In this document: piece by piece, positions 1 to 6,444 of the stretch
How positions within the stretch are numbered: position 1 is the first letter of the stretch
How the letters are laid out: every line of letters starts with the position of its first letter
NCBI GenBank assembly: GCA_005884335.1
Contig: VBCJ01000030.1
Span: forward strand, 1 to 9,726
DNA from: Betaproteobacteria bacterium
GTDB lineage: Bacteria > Pseudomonadota > Gammaproteobacteria > Burkholderiales > SG8-39
Direction: 5' to 3'
DNA length: 9,726 nt
The notes under the pieces: generated by a model
Database searches by the model: none
Told to the model about the DNA's origin: nothing
The model's input: only the letters and a program-made list of their open reading frames with translations
Made by a program: the position numbers and the translations under genes

Positions 1-1145
1 CCCGCATCGGCGCGGATGATCCCGTCCGGACCGATCACGGTCTGCTGCGCATTCTGAACGTTGGGATTGGCTCCGTGCGCGTCGCCGCCGACGAGAACCG
101 TGCCGCCGCCCGTCTCGCCCGATGCGTCGATCACACCGTGGCCGACTACTCCGACGCGCACGCCGAGCGCCTGGATCGTTCCGCCCTGTCCGGAGCTGCC
201 TTTGGCTTCGACGGTTCCGGAGATGAGGTTGGTGCCGCCCTCGGCCTGCAGGAGGACGTTGCCGCCGCTAGCACCATTCGCCGTGGTCCTGCTGCCCGCG
301 TCGAGTGTCAGATCCTTGGTCGCCACGAGCCGGATCTCGCCGTTCGCGCCGACCACCGCGCTGTTCGCCTCCACCACGCCGCCCTGGCGCACCAGCGCGC
401 CGAACATGCCGATGCGGCCGGAGTCGGAGATCAGTTGTCCTACGTTGAGCGCTTGCTCGGCGTCCGCGACGAGGCGCACCGTCACGAAGGGGGAACCCTC
501 GGAAACGAGCTCCACGCTCTTGCCCGCGGCGAGCACGATCTCGCCCTGCGGCGAGCGGATGACGCCCGAGTTCTGCACGTCCGGGCCGACCAGGAAGACG
601 CGCCCGCCGGGACCGCCCGAGCTGGTATCGATGACTCCGGCGTTGGAGACTGCGCCCGCGCCGGGAGTCTCGGTGAAACGCAGCCGTCCGTTTAGAAAGT
701 CCTGGTCGGACAGATTCAGGCTCGAGGCCACGAATCCGGCGACGTCGATGCGCGCGCTCGATCCGATCGCGATACCGCTCGAGTTGAGCAGGAACACCCG
801 GCCGTTGGAGGCGAGCACCCCGTCGATCACGCTTTGCGGGATCACTCCGTTCGCGCCCACCACGCGGTTGAGCACCACCGAGGATCCCGAGGACTGCAGA
901 AACCGCGTGATCTCGTTGACGCCGATCGAGAAGCTCTGCCAGTTGATGATGGCGTTGGCGCTGTTGGTGATCGTCAGCGTGTTGCCCGAGCTGGCGAAGC
1001 TCGCGCTGCCCGAGCTGACCGTGCCGCCCGTGGGATTGGCGAGGCTCTGCCCGGTGGAAAGGCTGAAGCAGGCGGCCACCGACAGCGCGATCAGCTTGGG
1101 CTTGAAATCGCCTCGTTGCCTGGGCTTGGCACTGGAACTGGACAT
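1..1145 (-). CDS. TpsA-type secreted haemagglutinin-like exoprotein, N-terminal part (partial)
   Basis: The gene runs off the left edge; 381 residues are visible. The ATG at 1145 is well placed, with GGAGGGG about five bases upstream (near 1151-1157). Residues 1-36 look like a Sec signal peptide: a basic N-region, the hydrophobic stretch LIALSVAACF, and a likely cut after QSLA36. The mature start, NPTGGTVSSG, and then INWQSFSI (about 67-74), VLNRVVG (91-97) and FLLNSSGIAIG (118-128) are typical of the TPS/filamentous-haemagglutinin N-terminal domain. This domain is recognised by the partner transporter and starts a right-handed beta-helix. After about residue 160 come Gly/Ser/Val-rich repeats suited to beta-helix coils. 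The usual NPNG motif is replaced by NSSG (121-124). The gene follows tpsB by 102 bases and is probably co-transcribed with it. By family it is secreted across the outer membrane. The C-terminal functional part, and so adhesin versus toxin versus other cargo, is not visible. Confidence 0.9.
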   Translation of the reverse strand, partial: MSSSSAKPRQRGDFKPKLIALSVAACFSLSTGQSLANPTGGTVSSGSASFASSGNTLTITNSANAIINWQSFSIGVNEITRFLQSSGSSVVLNRVVGANGVIPQSVIDGVLASNGRVFLLNSSGIAIGSSARIDVAGFVASSLNLSDQDFLNGRLRFTETPGAGAVSNAGVIDTSSGGPGGRVFLVGPDVQNSGVIRSPQGEIVLAAGKSVELVSEGSPFVTVRLVADAEQALNVGQLISDSGRIGMFGALVRQGGVVEANSAVVGANGEIRLVATKDLTLDAGSRTTANGASGGNVLLQAEGGTNLISGTVEAKGSSGQGGTIQALGVRVGVVGHGVIDASGETGGGTVLVGGDAHGANPNVQNAQQTVIGPDGIIRADA

Positions 1146-1234
1146 GGCTACCCCTCCGATAGACTTCATTCCCGCAGCAAACGGGGAACTCATTCTAGAC
1201 CTCGGTTGCGGGCTCGGAATGTGACTTTTCGCAC

Positions 1235-1248
1235 AGGCGGGCCCGCCT
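1235..1248. repeat. 14-bp perfect palindrome in the tpsB-tpsA gap
   Basis: AGGCGGGCCCGCCT is its own reverse complement and overlaps one base of the tpsB stop codon (1248-1250). In the tpsBA transcript it could fold only by giving up its central bases as a loop. No T-run follows, so it is not a standard intrinsic terminator. It could act as an RNA-stability or partial-attenuation hairpin between transporter and cargo genes, but that is inference. The rest of the 102-base gap holds the tpsA ribosome-binding site and nothing else I recognise. Confidence 0.5.
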
Positions 1249-2939
1249 CAAAAGCTGTAAGCAGCAGCGAAATGCACGCGAGTCTCCCCCTTGATGCGGG
1301 TCCCCGCGTCCCGGCTGACGCGTGCCGCATCGAGCCTGAACGCGAGGGACTTGCCCTGGTTCGCGCGCAGGCCCAGGCCGAAGCTCGCCAGCTTGTTTTC
1401 CGGGCCGCGCTCGGGAAAGTTGTCGTGGCCGCGCGCCGCGTCGGCGAAAACAAGCGCGCGCACTCGCCAGGTGCTGCCGACCCACGATCCGAAATCCGGA
1501 CCGTAGCCCTCGAGCGAAAACCGCTTGCCGACGTCGCTCGCCGTCTCGCGCTCGTAGTAGCCGCGCACGCTGTCCGCCCCGCCCATCCCGAATTGCTCGC
1601 CGGGGATGAGCAGGTCGTGGGTCTGCTGGGCGTTCGCGACCGCGCGCACGATAAAATCCGAAGGGAGCAGCTGCGAAAACGTAATACCCGCGCGCCAGAT
1701 CGAGTACTTGGCCGGAGCGCTCAAGCGCTGGCCGGGTTCATCAAAGGCCGCCTGGTCGCCCTTGTTGCCCCCGGGGATGTTGTGCGAGTAGGAGATGTTG
1801 AAGGACAGATCCCGGCCGACTTGAGAGGCGCGGCCGCTGTAGGTGAGCGAAGCCGGGTGCACCGTGATGTCCGGGACGAGCGACTCGGTGGTTCCCACTA
1901 AGGTGACGCTGTTCTTGTACGCCCGGTAATCCAGTCCGAACGCGGCGCGGTGCTCGTAAGTATCGATCCGTCCTAGAAGCTGCGTGTAGCGCAATCCGAA
2001 GACCGTCCCCTTGCCCGACACGTTGAAAAGATCCTGCACCGTGCCGGAACTGACGCTCGAATACCCGGCGAGAACATCGACGACGCCGCTCCATTTGTAT
2101 GCAGGCACACGGTATCCGGCGCCGAAGACCTTCACGTCGGACGCGTGGCCCGGAGAAGTGAGCACCTGCGCGTTGAGCACGTCGTCGCCGTTGAAGAGGT
2201 TGGCGTTCTGGTAGCCGAGGCCGGTGCGCAAGTTTCCGGTCTTCGGAGTGCCGGTGTTGTCCGCGAACACCGAGATCCTGGAGGGGTTTTCGTCCGTGAC
2301 GCGAACGGTCGCGTCGATTTGGCCGGGGTCGTCCGCGGCCTGCAGCGCCACGCTCACCTGCTTGGCCGGGTTCTCGTTGACGAGCTGAGCGTCCTGGCCG
2401 ATCGCCCGCGTATTCGGGGAGGTGTCCTCTTTCAGCGAAGGCAGGCCGGCCCTGACGTTCTTTTCGCCGAAAAAACGGTTGCCCTGCACCCGCACCCGCC
2501 GGATTCGCGCCTCGACCACGCGCAAACGCACCTGGCCCGAGCGAATGTCCTGCTCGGGAACGCTCACGCGCACCGCGCTGTAGCCGCGGCCGGTGTAGAC
2601 ATCCTGCAGCGCTTCGAGCGCGCGCTGAATGTCGCCGAAATCGCGGTCCCTGCCGGAGAACGGCGTGAGAATCCGGTCGAGCTCGTCCTGCGCGAGAAGG
2701 GAATTGCCCTCGACGAGAAAACGCTGGATAGCGAATCGCGGTGCAGCCGGCGGCTTGGAGGGCGCTGCGATCGATGGCTGGGATTGCGGCGCGGCCGGGG
2801 TCTGAGCCTGCGGTTTGGGCGGCTGCGGCTTCGCCGGCGCCTGCGCGATCGCGGGGCTCGCGCACAGGGCGAGCATCGATCCTGCCGCAGCTGCGAGCAA
2901 GCGGCGGCGCAGCGCGCTCAGCGTTGGTGTTGGAGCCAC
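1248..2939 (-). CDS. TpsB outer-membrane transporter of two-partner secretion (ShlB/FhaC/HecB family)
   Basis: This 563-residue protein has the family's usual length and order of parts. A signal peptide covers about residues 1-32 (RRRLLAAAAGSMLALC, cut near AIAQA). A Pro/Ala/Gln-rich linker follows (about 33-67). POTRA-like domains lie at about 69-145 (RFAIQRFLVEGNSLL to VRLRVVEARI) and about 146-218. The C-terminal beta-barrel starts near FADNTGTPKTGNLRTG (225-240). The signature VRGY is at 458-461, within GMGGADSVRGYYERE; it belongs to the loop-6 motif of Omp85/TpsB proteins. The last residue is Phe, as in substrates of the BAM complex. The start is a GTG at 2939, supported by GGGAGGG about five bases upstream. 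By family role the protein sits in the outer membrane and secretes one dedicated partner, here surely the downstream tpsA product. Order and strand agree with a tpsB-tpsA operon. Confidence 0.95.
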   Translation of the reverse strand: MAPTPTLSALRRRLLAAAAGSMLALCASPAIAQAPAKPQPPKPQAQTPAAPQSQPSIAAPSKPPAAPRFAIQRFLVEGNSLLAQDELDRILTPFSGRDRDFGDIQRALEALQDVYTGRGYSAVRVSVPEQDIRSGQVRLRVVEARIRRVRVQGNRFFGEKNVRAGLPSLKEDTSPNTRAIGQDAQLVNENPAKQVSVALQAADDPGQIDATVRVTDENPSRISVFADNTGTPKTGNLRTGLGYQNANLFNGDDVLNAQVLTSPGHASDVKVFGAGYRVPAYKWSGVVDVLAGYSSVSSGTVQDLFNVSGKGTVFGLRYTQLLGRIDTYEHRAAFGLDYRAYKNSVTLVGTTESLVPDITVHPASLTYSGRASQVGRDLSFNISYSHNIPGGNKGDQAAFDEPGQRLSAPAKYSIWRAGITFSQLLPSDFIVRAVANAQQTHDLLIPGEQFGMGGADSVRGYYERETASDVGKRFSLEGYGPDFGSWVGSTWRVRALVFADAARGHDNFPERGPENKLASFGLGLRANQGKSLAFRLDAARVSRDAGTRIKGETRVHFAAAYSF

Positions 2940-2966
2940 CGTGACCCTCCCTGGTCAGGAAGCAAA

Positions 2967-2996
2967 ATTCTCCCACGGCGCATCCCGTGAGGGCAA
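2967..2996 (-). promoter_or_regulatory. candidate sigma70-type promoter for tpsBA
   Basis: On the minus strand TTGCCC (2996-2991) and GAGAAT (2972-2967) are separated by 18 bases. Each matches four of six consensus positions. Transcription would begin near 2960, giving a leader of about 20 bases that contains the GGGAGGG ribosome-binding site. The position between the fadB end and the tpsB start is right, but the match is weak and GC-rich genomes give many such hits. Confidence 0.3.
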
Positions 2997-3061
2997 GCGG
3001 TACGCGGTTCGCTCGCCCGGAAAAAGGCCACGGGTCGCGGCCCGCGGTTGTGATTGTCCCG

Positions 3062-3091
3062 AAAAATGTGACTTGGTTCCGGTAATGTCAC
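3062..3091 (-). terminator. weak intrinsic terminator after fadB
   Basis: Read on the minus strand, GTGAC (3091-3087), a 14-base loop and GTCAC (3072-3068) are followed by A and then TTTTT (3066-3062). It begins 13 bases past the fadB stop codon, where an operon terminator is expected. The five-pair stem is short and the loop long, so termination may be partial and may allow read-through towards tpsBA. Confidence 0.4.
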
Positions 3092-3104
3092 GGCGTGCAC
3101 AGAT

Positions 3105-5045
3105 TCAGGAATTTCTCGCCTTGCTCTTCAGATAGTTCAGCGGCCCGCCGCGGAAGGGCGCGAAACCGGTACCGAAAATGAGCCCGGCGTCGGCGAGGTC
3201 GGCATCGGCGACGATGCCTTCGGCGACCGCCGTCTGCGCTTCCTTGAGGTAGGGCGCGATCAGCTTCTCGGTGAGTTCGGGCGTGACGCCGCGCGCGGCG
3301 CCTTTGCGCGCCTTGCCGTCCTGCCAGAGGTAGAAGCCGCGACCGGTTTTCTTGCCGAGATTTCCCGCGGCGACGAGCTCGGCGAGCTTCCTCGGAGGTT
3401 GCGCGCGCTCGCCCGCCAATTCCTTCCCCACCGCGAGGCAGATGTCCAGGCCCACCGTGTCGGCCAGCTCGATCGGTCCCATCGGCATGCCGAACGCCGT
3501 GACCGCCGCGTCGAGTGTCTCCGGCGCGACGCCCTCGTCGACCATGTGCAGCGCCTGGTCGATGTAGGGACCGAGCACGCGATTGACGAGAAAGCCCGGC
3601 GAGTCCTTGACCGGCAGGGGCAGTTTGTCGATCTGCCGCACGAACGCCGCAGCCCGCTTCGCGACTCCCGAGTCGGTGACCGCGCCCTTGACCACTTCGA
3701 CGAGCTGCAACTGCGGCACCGGGTTGAAGAAATGGATTCCAACGAGGCGCGACGGATTCATGAATTTCGCGCCGATGTCGGCGATCTTGAGGCTCGACGT
3801 ATTCGAGGCGAGGAGCGCCTCCGGCTTCGCCGCCGCCTCGAGCTTCGCGAACAGATCGCGCTTGGCCTGCAGGTTCTCGAAAATCGCCTCGATGACGACG
3901 TCCGCCCGCCGCGCTCCGTCCCCGGCGGCGTCGGGAGTCAACCGGTCGAGCGCGTCCCGAATTCTGGATTTTTCGCGCAGCCGGCGTTTGAAAAGCTCGG
4001 CCGCGCGCTTCATCGCCGGCGCGAGGCGCTCGGGCGACTGGTCCTGCAGCGTCACCGCCAGACCGCGCATCGCGCACCAGGCGGCGATGTCTCCGCCCAT
4101 GACGCCCGCGCCGACCACGTGAACGTGTTGCGCCTTGAAGGCGCTGTCCTTCCCGAGCGATTTCAAGCGCTCCTGGAGGAAGAAGATGCGGATGAGGTTG
4201 CGCGCCGTGTCGCCCTCCAGAAGCCCGATGACTGAAGCCGGATCCTCGGGTCGCGGTGCGAACGGATCGCCGTCGTATTTCCGCCACAGCTCGAGGATCG
4301 CGTAAGGCGCGGGGTAGTGATCGGGCGAGGCTCGGGAGGCAAGCTGCTTTCTCGCCAGTTGAACGACGAGCGGACGCATCAAGGCGGAATTCATCAGCCG
4401 CTGAACGAGAGGCAGCCTTCTCGAGCGGGGCGCCTCGAGCACCATCATGCGCGCGGCGTTCTCCTGGATGCGCGGCGGCACCGCCTCGTCCACGAGACCC
4501 AAACGCTTCGCGCGGCGCGCATCCACGGCTCGGCCCGTGAGCAGCATGTCGAGCGCCGCAGTCGGGCCGACGAGGCGCGGCAGGCGCTTGACGCCGCCCC
4601 AGCCGGGAAGGATGCCGAGCATCACTTCGGGAAGCGCGAAGCGCGTTCCGGGCTGATCCACCGCGACGCGATAGCGGCAGGCGAGCGCGAGCTCTACGCC
4701 CCCGCCCATGCAGAAACCGTTTACGAGTGCAAGCGTCGGGAAGGGCAGGGCTTCGAGTTTGTTATAGAGGTCCCAGCCGCGCTTGACCAGGCGCATCGCG
4801 TCGTCCGCGTCCTTGATCTTGGTGAACTCCTCGACGTCGGCGCCCGCGATGAATCCGGAGTCCTTGCCGGAGCGGATGATGAGCCCCCGCGGATTCTTCG
4901 CGCGTAGCTCGTCGAGAATCCGGTCGAGCTCCGCCATCACGTCGGCGGACAGGACGTTCGTGGAGGCGCCCTTCTTGTCGAACGACAGCCAGACGATGTT
5001 GTCGCGGTCGGTGTCGAGCTTCCAGTGGAGGGTCTTGCCCGCCAT
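3105..5045 (-). CDS. fadB: fused enoyl-CoA hydratase / 3-hydroxyacyl-CoA dehydrogenase (FadB/FadJ type)
   Basis: This is a 646-residue bifunctional beta-oxidation enzyme. It hydrates trans-2-enoyl-CoA and then oxidises L-3-hydroxyacyl-CoA with NAD+. The crotonase domain covers about residues 12-200. E119 (in GGGVELALAC) and E140 (in LPEVMLGILPGWGG) sit where the two catalytic glutamates of FadB lie, and GFIAGADVEEF (64-74) is the oxyanion/CoA region. The Rossmann fold opens at VVGAGVMGG (310-318). The dehydrogenase residues S417, H438 (GIHFFNP), E450 and N488 (SPGFLVNRV) are all present. The protein ends soon after GTGFAPFRGGP (625-635), so it lacks the tail of about 65 residues seen in E. 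coli FadB. I chose the ATG at 5045 (MAGKTLHWKL); the open frame extends further upstream, but only through fadA sequence. It lies five bases after the fadA stop and has no strong ribosome-binding site, so translational coupling is likely. FadJ is an equally fair name. Confidence 0.93.
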   Translation of the reverse strand: MAGKTLHWKLDTDRDNIVWLSFDKKGASTNVLSADVMAELDRILDELRAKNPRGLIIRSGKDSGFIAGADVEEFTKIKDADDAMRLVKRGWDLYNKLEALPFPTLALVNGFCMGGGVELALACRYRVAVDQPGTRFALPEVMLGILPGWGGVKRLPRLVGPTAALDMLLTGRAVDARRAKRLGLVDEAVPPRIQENAARMMVLEAPRSRRLPLVQRLMNSALMRPLVVQLARKQLASRASPDHYPAPYAILELWRKYDGDPFAPRPEDPASVIGLLEGDTARNLIRIFFLQERLKSLGKDSAFKAQHVHVVGAGVMGGDIAAWCAMRGLAVTLQDQSPERLAPAMKRAAELFKRRLREKSRIRDALDRLTPDAAGDGARRADVVIEAIFENLQAKRDLFAKLEAAAKPEALLASNTSSLKIADIGAKFMNPSRLVGIHFFNPVPQLQLVEVVKGAVTDSGVAKRAAAFVRQIDKLPLPVKDSPGFLVNRVLGPYIDQALHMVDEGVAPETLDAAVTAFGMPMGPIELADTVGLDICLAVGKELAGERAQPPRKLAELVAAGNLGKKTGRGFYLWQDGKARKGAARGVTPELTEKLIAPYLKEAQTAVAEGIVADADLADAGLIFGTGFAPFRGGPLNYLKSKARNS

Positions 5046-5050
5046 GACAA

Positions 5051-6358
5051 TTACAGCGCCTCGACCAGCATCGCCCCGCCGAGGCCCCCGCCGATACAGA
5101 TCGAAGCCATGCCGCGCTTGCCTTTTGCGCGCTTGAGCGCATGCAGTAAATGCAGCACGATGCGCGCACCCGAGGCGCCGACGGGGTGGCCTAGCGCGAT
5201 GGCGCCGCCGTCCACGTTGAGTTTTGCCTTGTCGAGCTCGCCCATCGCGCCATCGAGGCCCAGTTCCTCGCGGCAATATTTGTCTTCCTCCCACGCCGCG
5301 AGGCAGGCGAGCACCTGGGCCGCGAACGCTTCGTTGATTTCCCAGGCATCGAGGTCGTTGAGCTCAAGGCCGTGACGCTTGAGTATCGGTGTCGAGGCGT
5401 GCACGGGCCCGAGGCCCATCTGCGCCGGGTCCAAACCCGCCCACTGCGAGTCGACGATGCGGCCGAGCGGCTTCAGATCGTGGCGCTTGACGGCCTCCTC
5501 GGTCGCGAGCACCAGCCACGCCGCACCGTCTGTGATCTGCGAGGAGTTTCCCGCGGTGACGTTGCCGTATTTCCGGTCGAAAAAGGGTTTCAGCTTCGCG
5601 AGGTTCTCCGCCGTGGAGTCCTTGCGAACACCGTCGTCGTCCTTGTAGAGGTTGCCTTTGTCGTCGAAGACCGGAACGATTTCCGCTGCCAGACCGTCAT
5701 GCGGCTCGTTGAATACGCCGTTCTCCTGCGCGCGGAGGACGCGGGCATGGCTCTCCGCGGCGAATTCGTCCATTTCCCGGCGACTGATCCCGAAGCGGTA
5801 CGCGAGATTCTCGGCCGTCTGACCCATGAGAAGCCCCACGTAGGGGTCGGTCAGGCCTTTCATGATGCCGATGATGGGGGTGAGCAGCTGGGTCGGTTTC
5901 AGCTTCAGGAACATGCCGGCCTTCTGCAGAGGAGTCTTCGCGGCCATGAAGTTCGAAAACCACATGACCATGAAGTCCGAATAGAGAAGGGGCACGCGTG
6001 AGAGCGCGTCCACGCCGCCCGCGAGGACGAGGTTCGAACGCCCCGAGAGCATGTTCGCTACGCCCGAGTCGAGCGCCTGCATGCCCGAGGCGCAGTTGCG
6101 CATCACGGTCCATCCCGGCACCTTCTGCCCGCAGCCCATGCGCAACGCCGCGACGCGCCCGATGTTCACCTCGTCGACGGAAGGCGCGGCGCAGCCCAGG
6201 ATCACCTCGTCGAGTTCGGTCGGCGCGAAGCGCTGGCGCACGAGCAACATCTTGCCGGCGGCGGTCGCGAGATCGCTCGCCGAGAACGGGCCCGGCCGGT
6301 TGCGTGATTTCAGGAACGGCGAGCGCGCGCCGTCGATGATGAAGATGTCTTTGGCCAC
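5051..6358 (-). CDS. fadA: acetyl-CoA C-acyltransferase (3-ketoacyl-CoA thiolase)
   Basis: This 435-residue thiolase carries out the last step of the cycle, cleaving 3-ketoacyl-CoA with CoA to give acetyl-CoA and a shortened acyl-CoA. All active-site motifs are intact: the nucleophile C89 in NCASGMQAL, NEAFA at 342-346, H391 in GGAIALGHPVGASGAR, and C421 in CIGGGLGG. The length (435, rather than about 390) and the segment between about 120 and 175 with bulky hydrophobic residues resemble the FadI subclass, so fadI is an alternative symbol. The start is a GTG at 6358, the first possible start after an in-frame TAG at 6382-6380. No Shine-Dalgarno sequence is visible, because an inverted-repeat arm ends three bases upstream. 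The product should form a complex with the FadB-type enzyme encoded immediately downstream. Confidence 0.93.
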   Translation of the reverse strand: MAKDIFIIDGARSPFLKSRNRPGPFSASDLATAAGKMLLVRQRFAPTELDEVILGCAAPSVDEVNIGRVAALRMGCGQKVPGWTVMRNCASGMQALDSGVANMLSGRSNLVLAGGVDALSRVPLLYSDFMVMWFSNFMAAKTPLQKAGMFLKLKPTQLLTPIIGIMKGLTDPYVGLLMGQTAENLAYRFGISRREMDEFAAESHARVLRAQENGVFNEPHDGLAAEIVPVFDDKGNLYKDDDGVRKDSTAENLAKLKPFFDRKYGNVTAGNSSQITDGAAWLVLATEEAVKRHDLKPLGRIVDSQWAGLDPAQMGLGPVHASTPILKRHGLELNDLDAWEINEAFAAQVLACLAAWEEDKYCREELGLDGAMGELDKAKLNVDGGAIALGHPVGASGARIVLHLLHALKRAKGKRGMASICIGGGLGGAMLVEAL

Positions 6359-6361
6359 GAC

Positions 6362-6444
6362 GAAACCGGGGACAGACCCCTATTTTTGATTACGCATCGT
6401 ATGAAAGCAAAACCGGGGAAAAATAGGGGTCTGTCCCCGGTTTC
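6362..6444. repeat. REP-like 26-bp perfect inverted repeat filling the fadE-fadA junction
   Basis: The left arm (6362-6387) and right arm (6419-6444) are exact reverse complements over 26 bases, separated by 31 bases. Each arm has an inner small palindrome, GGGGACAGACCCC or its complement, next to TATTTTT, as in REP/BIME elements. The spacer holds a further partial copy, AAAACCGGGG (6409-6418). The right arm covers two bases of the fadE stop codon (6443-6445). The left arm ends three bases before the fadA GTG. In the fadE-fadA mRNA it would form a very stable stem-loop. On either strand the first arm read is GGGG-ACAGA-CCCC-TATTTTT, which also resembles a small terminator. I recall related sequences scattered through betaproteobacterial genomes and linked to REP-associated tyrosine transposases; none is encoded here. 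No known recombination site is evident. Confidence 0.85.

Noticed and set aside
61..1224. Long plus-strand open frame (387 codons) opposite tpsA, and a second overlapping one at 75-695
   Set aside because: They lie antisense to a well-recognised exoprotein gene, have low-complexity Pro/Ala/Arg/Thr-rich translations and match no family I know. They are GC-rich shadow frames.
2145..2990. Plus-strand open frame of 281 codons opposite tpsB
   Set aside because: Arg/Ala/Val-rich translation with no domain, antisense to a gene with signal peptide, POTRA domains and VRGY. It is a shadow frame.
3068..3091. GTGAC-N14-GTCAC as a CRP-like operator
   Set aside because: CRP-type sites have a six-base spacer. 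The T5 tract directly following on the minus strand, just past fadB, fits a weak terminator better.
3399..4235. Plus-strand open frame of 278 codons opposite fadB, and a similar one at 7529-8275 opposite fadE
   Set aside because: Both translate to Arg/His/Asp-rich sequence typical of the complement of GC-rich coding DNA, with no support as genes.
5046..5294. N-terminal extension of fadB up to 5294
   Set aside because: The extra 83 codons lie inside fadA and read as Arg/Gly-rich shadow sequence. FadB homology begins at MAGKTLHWKL (5045), just after the fadA stop.
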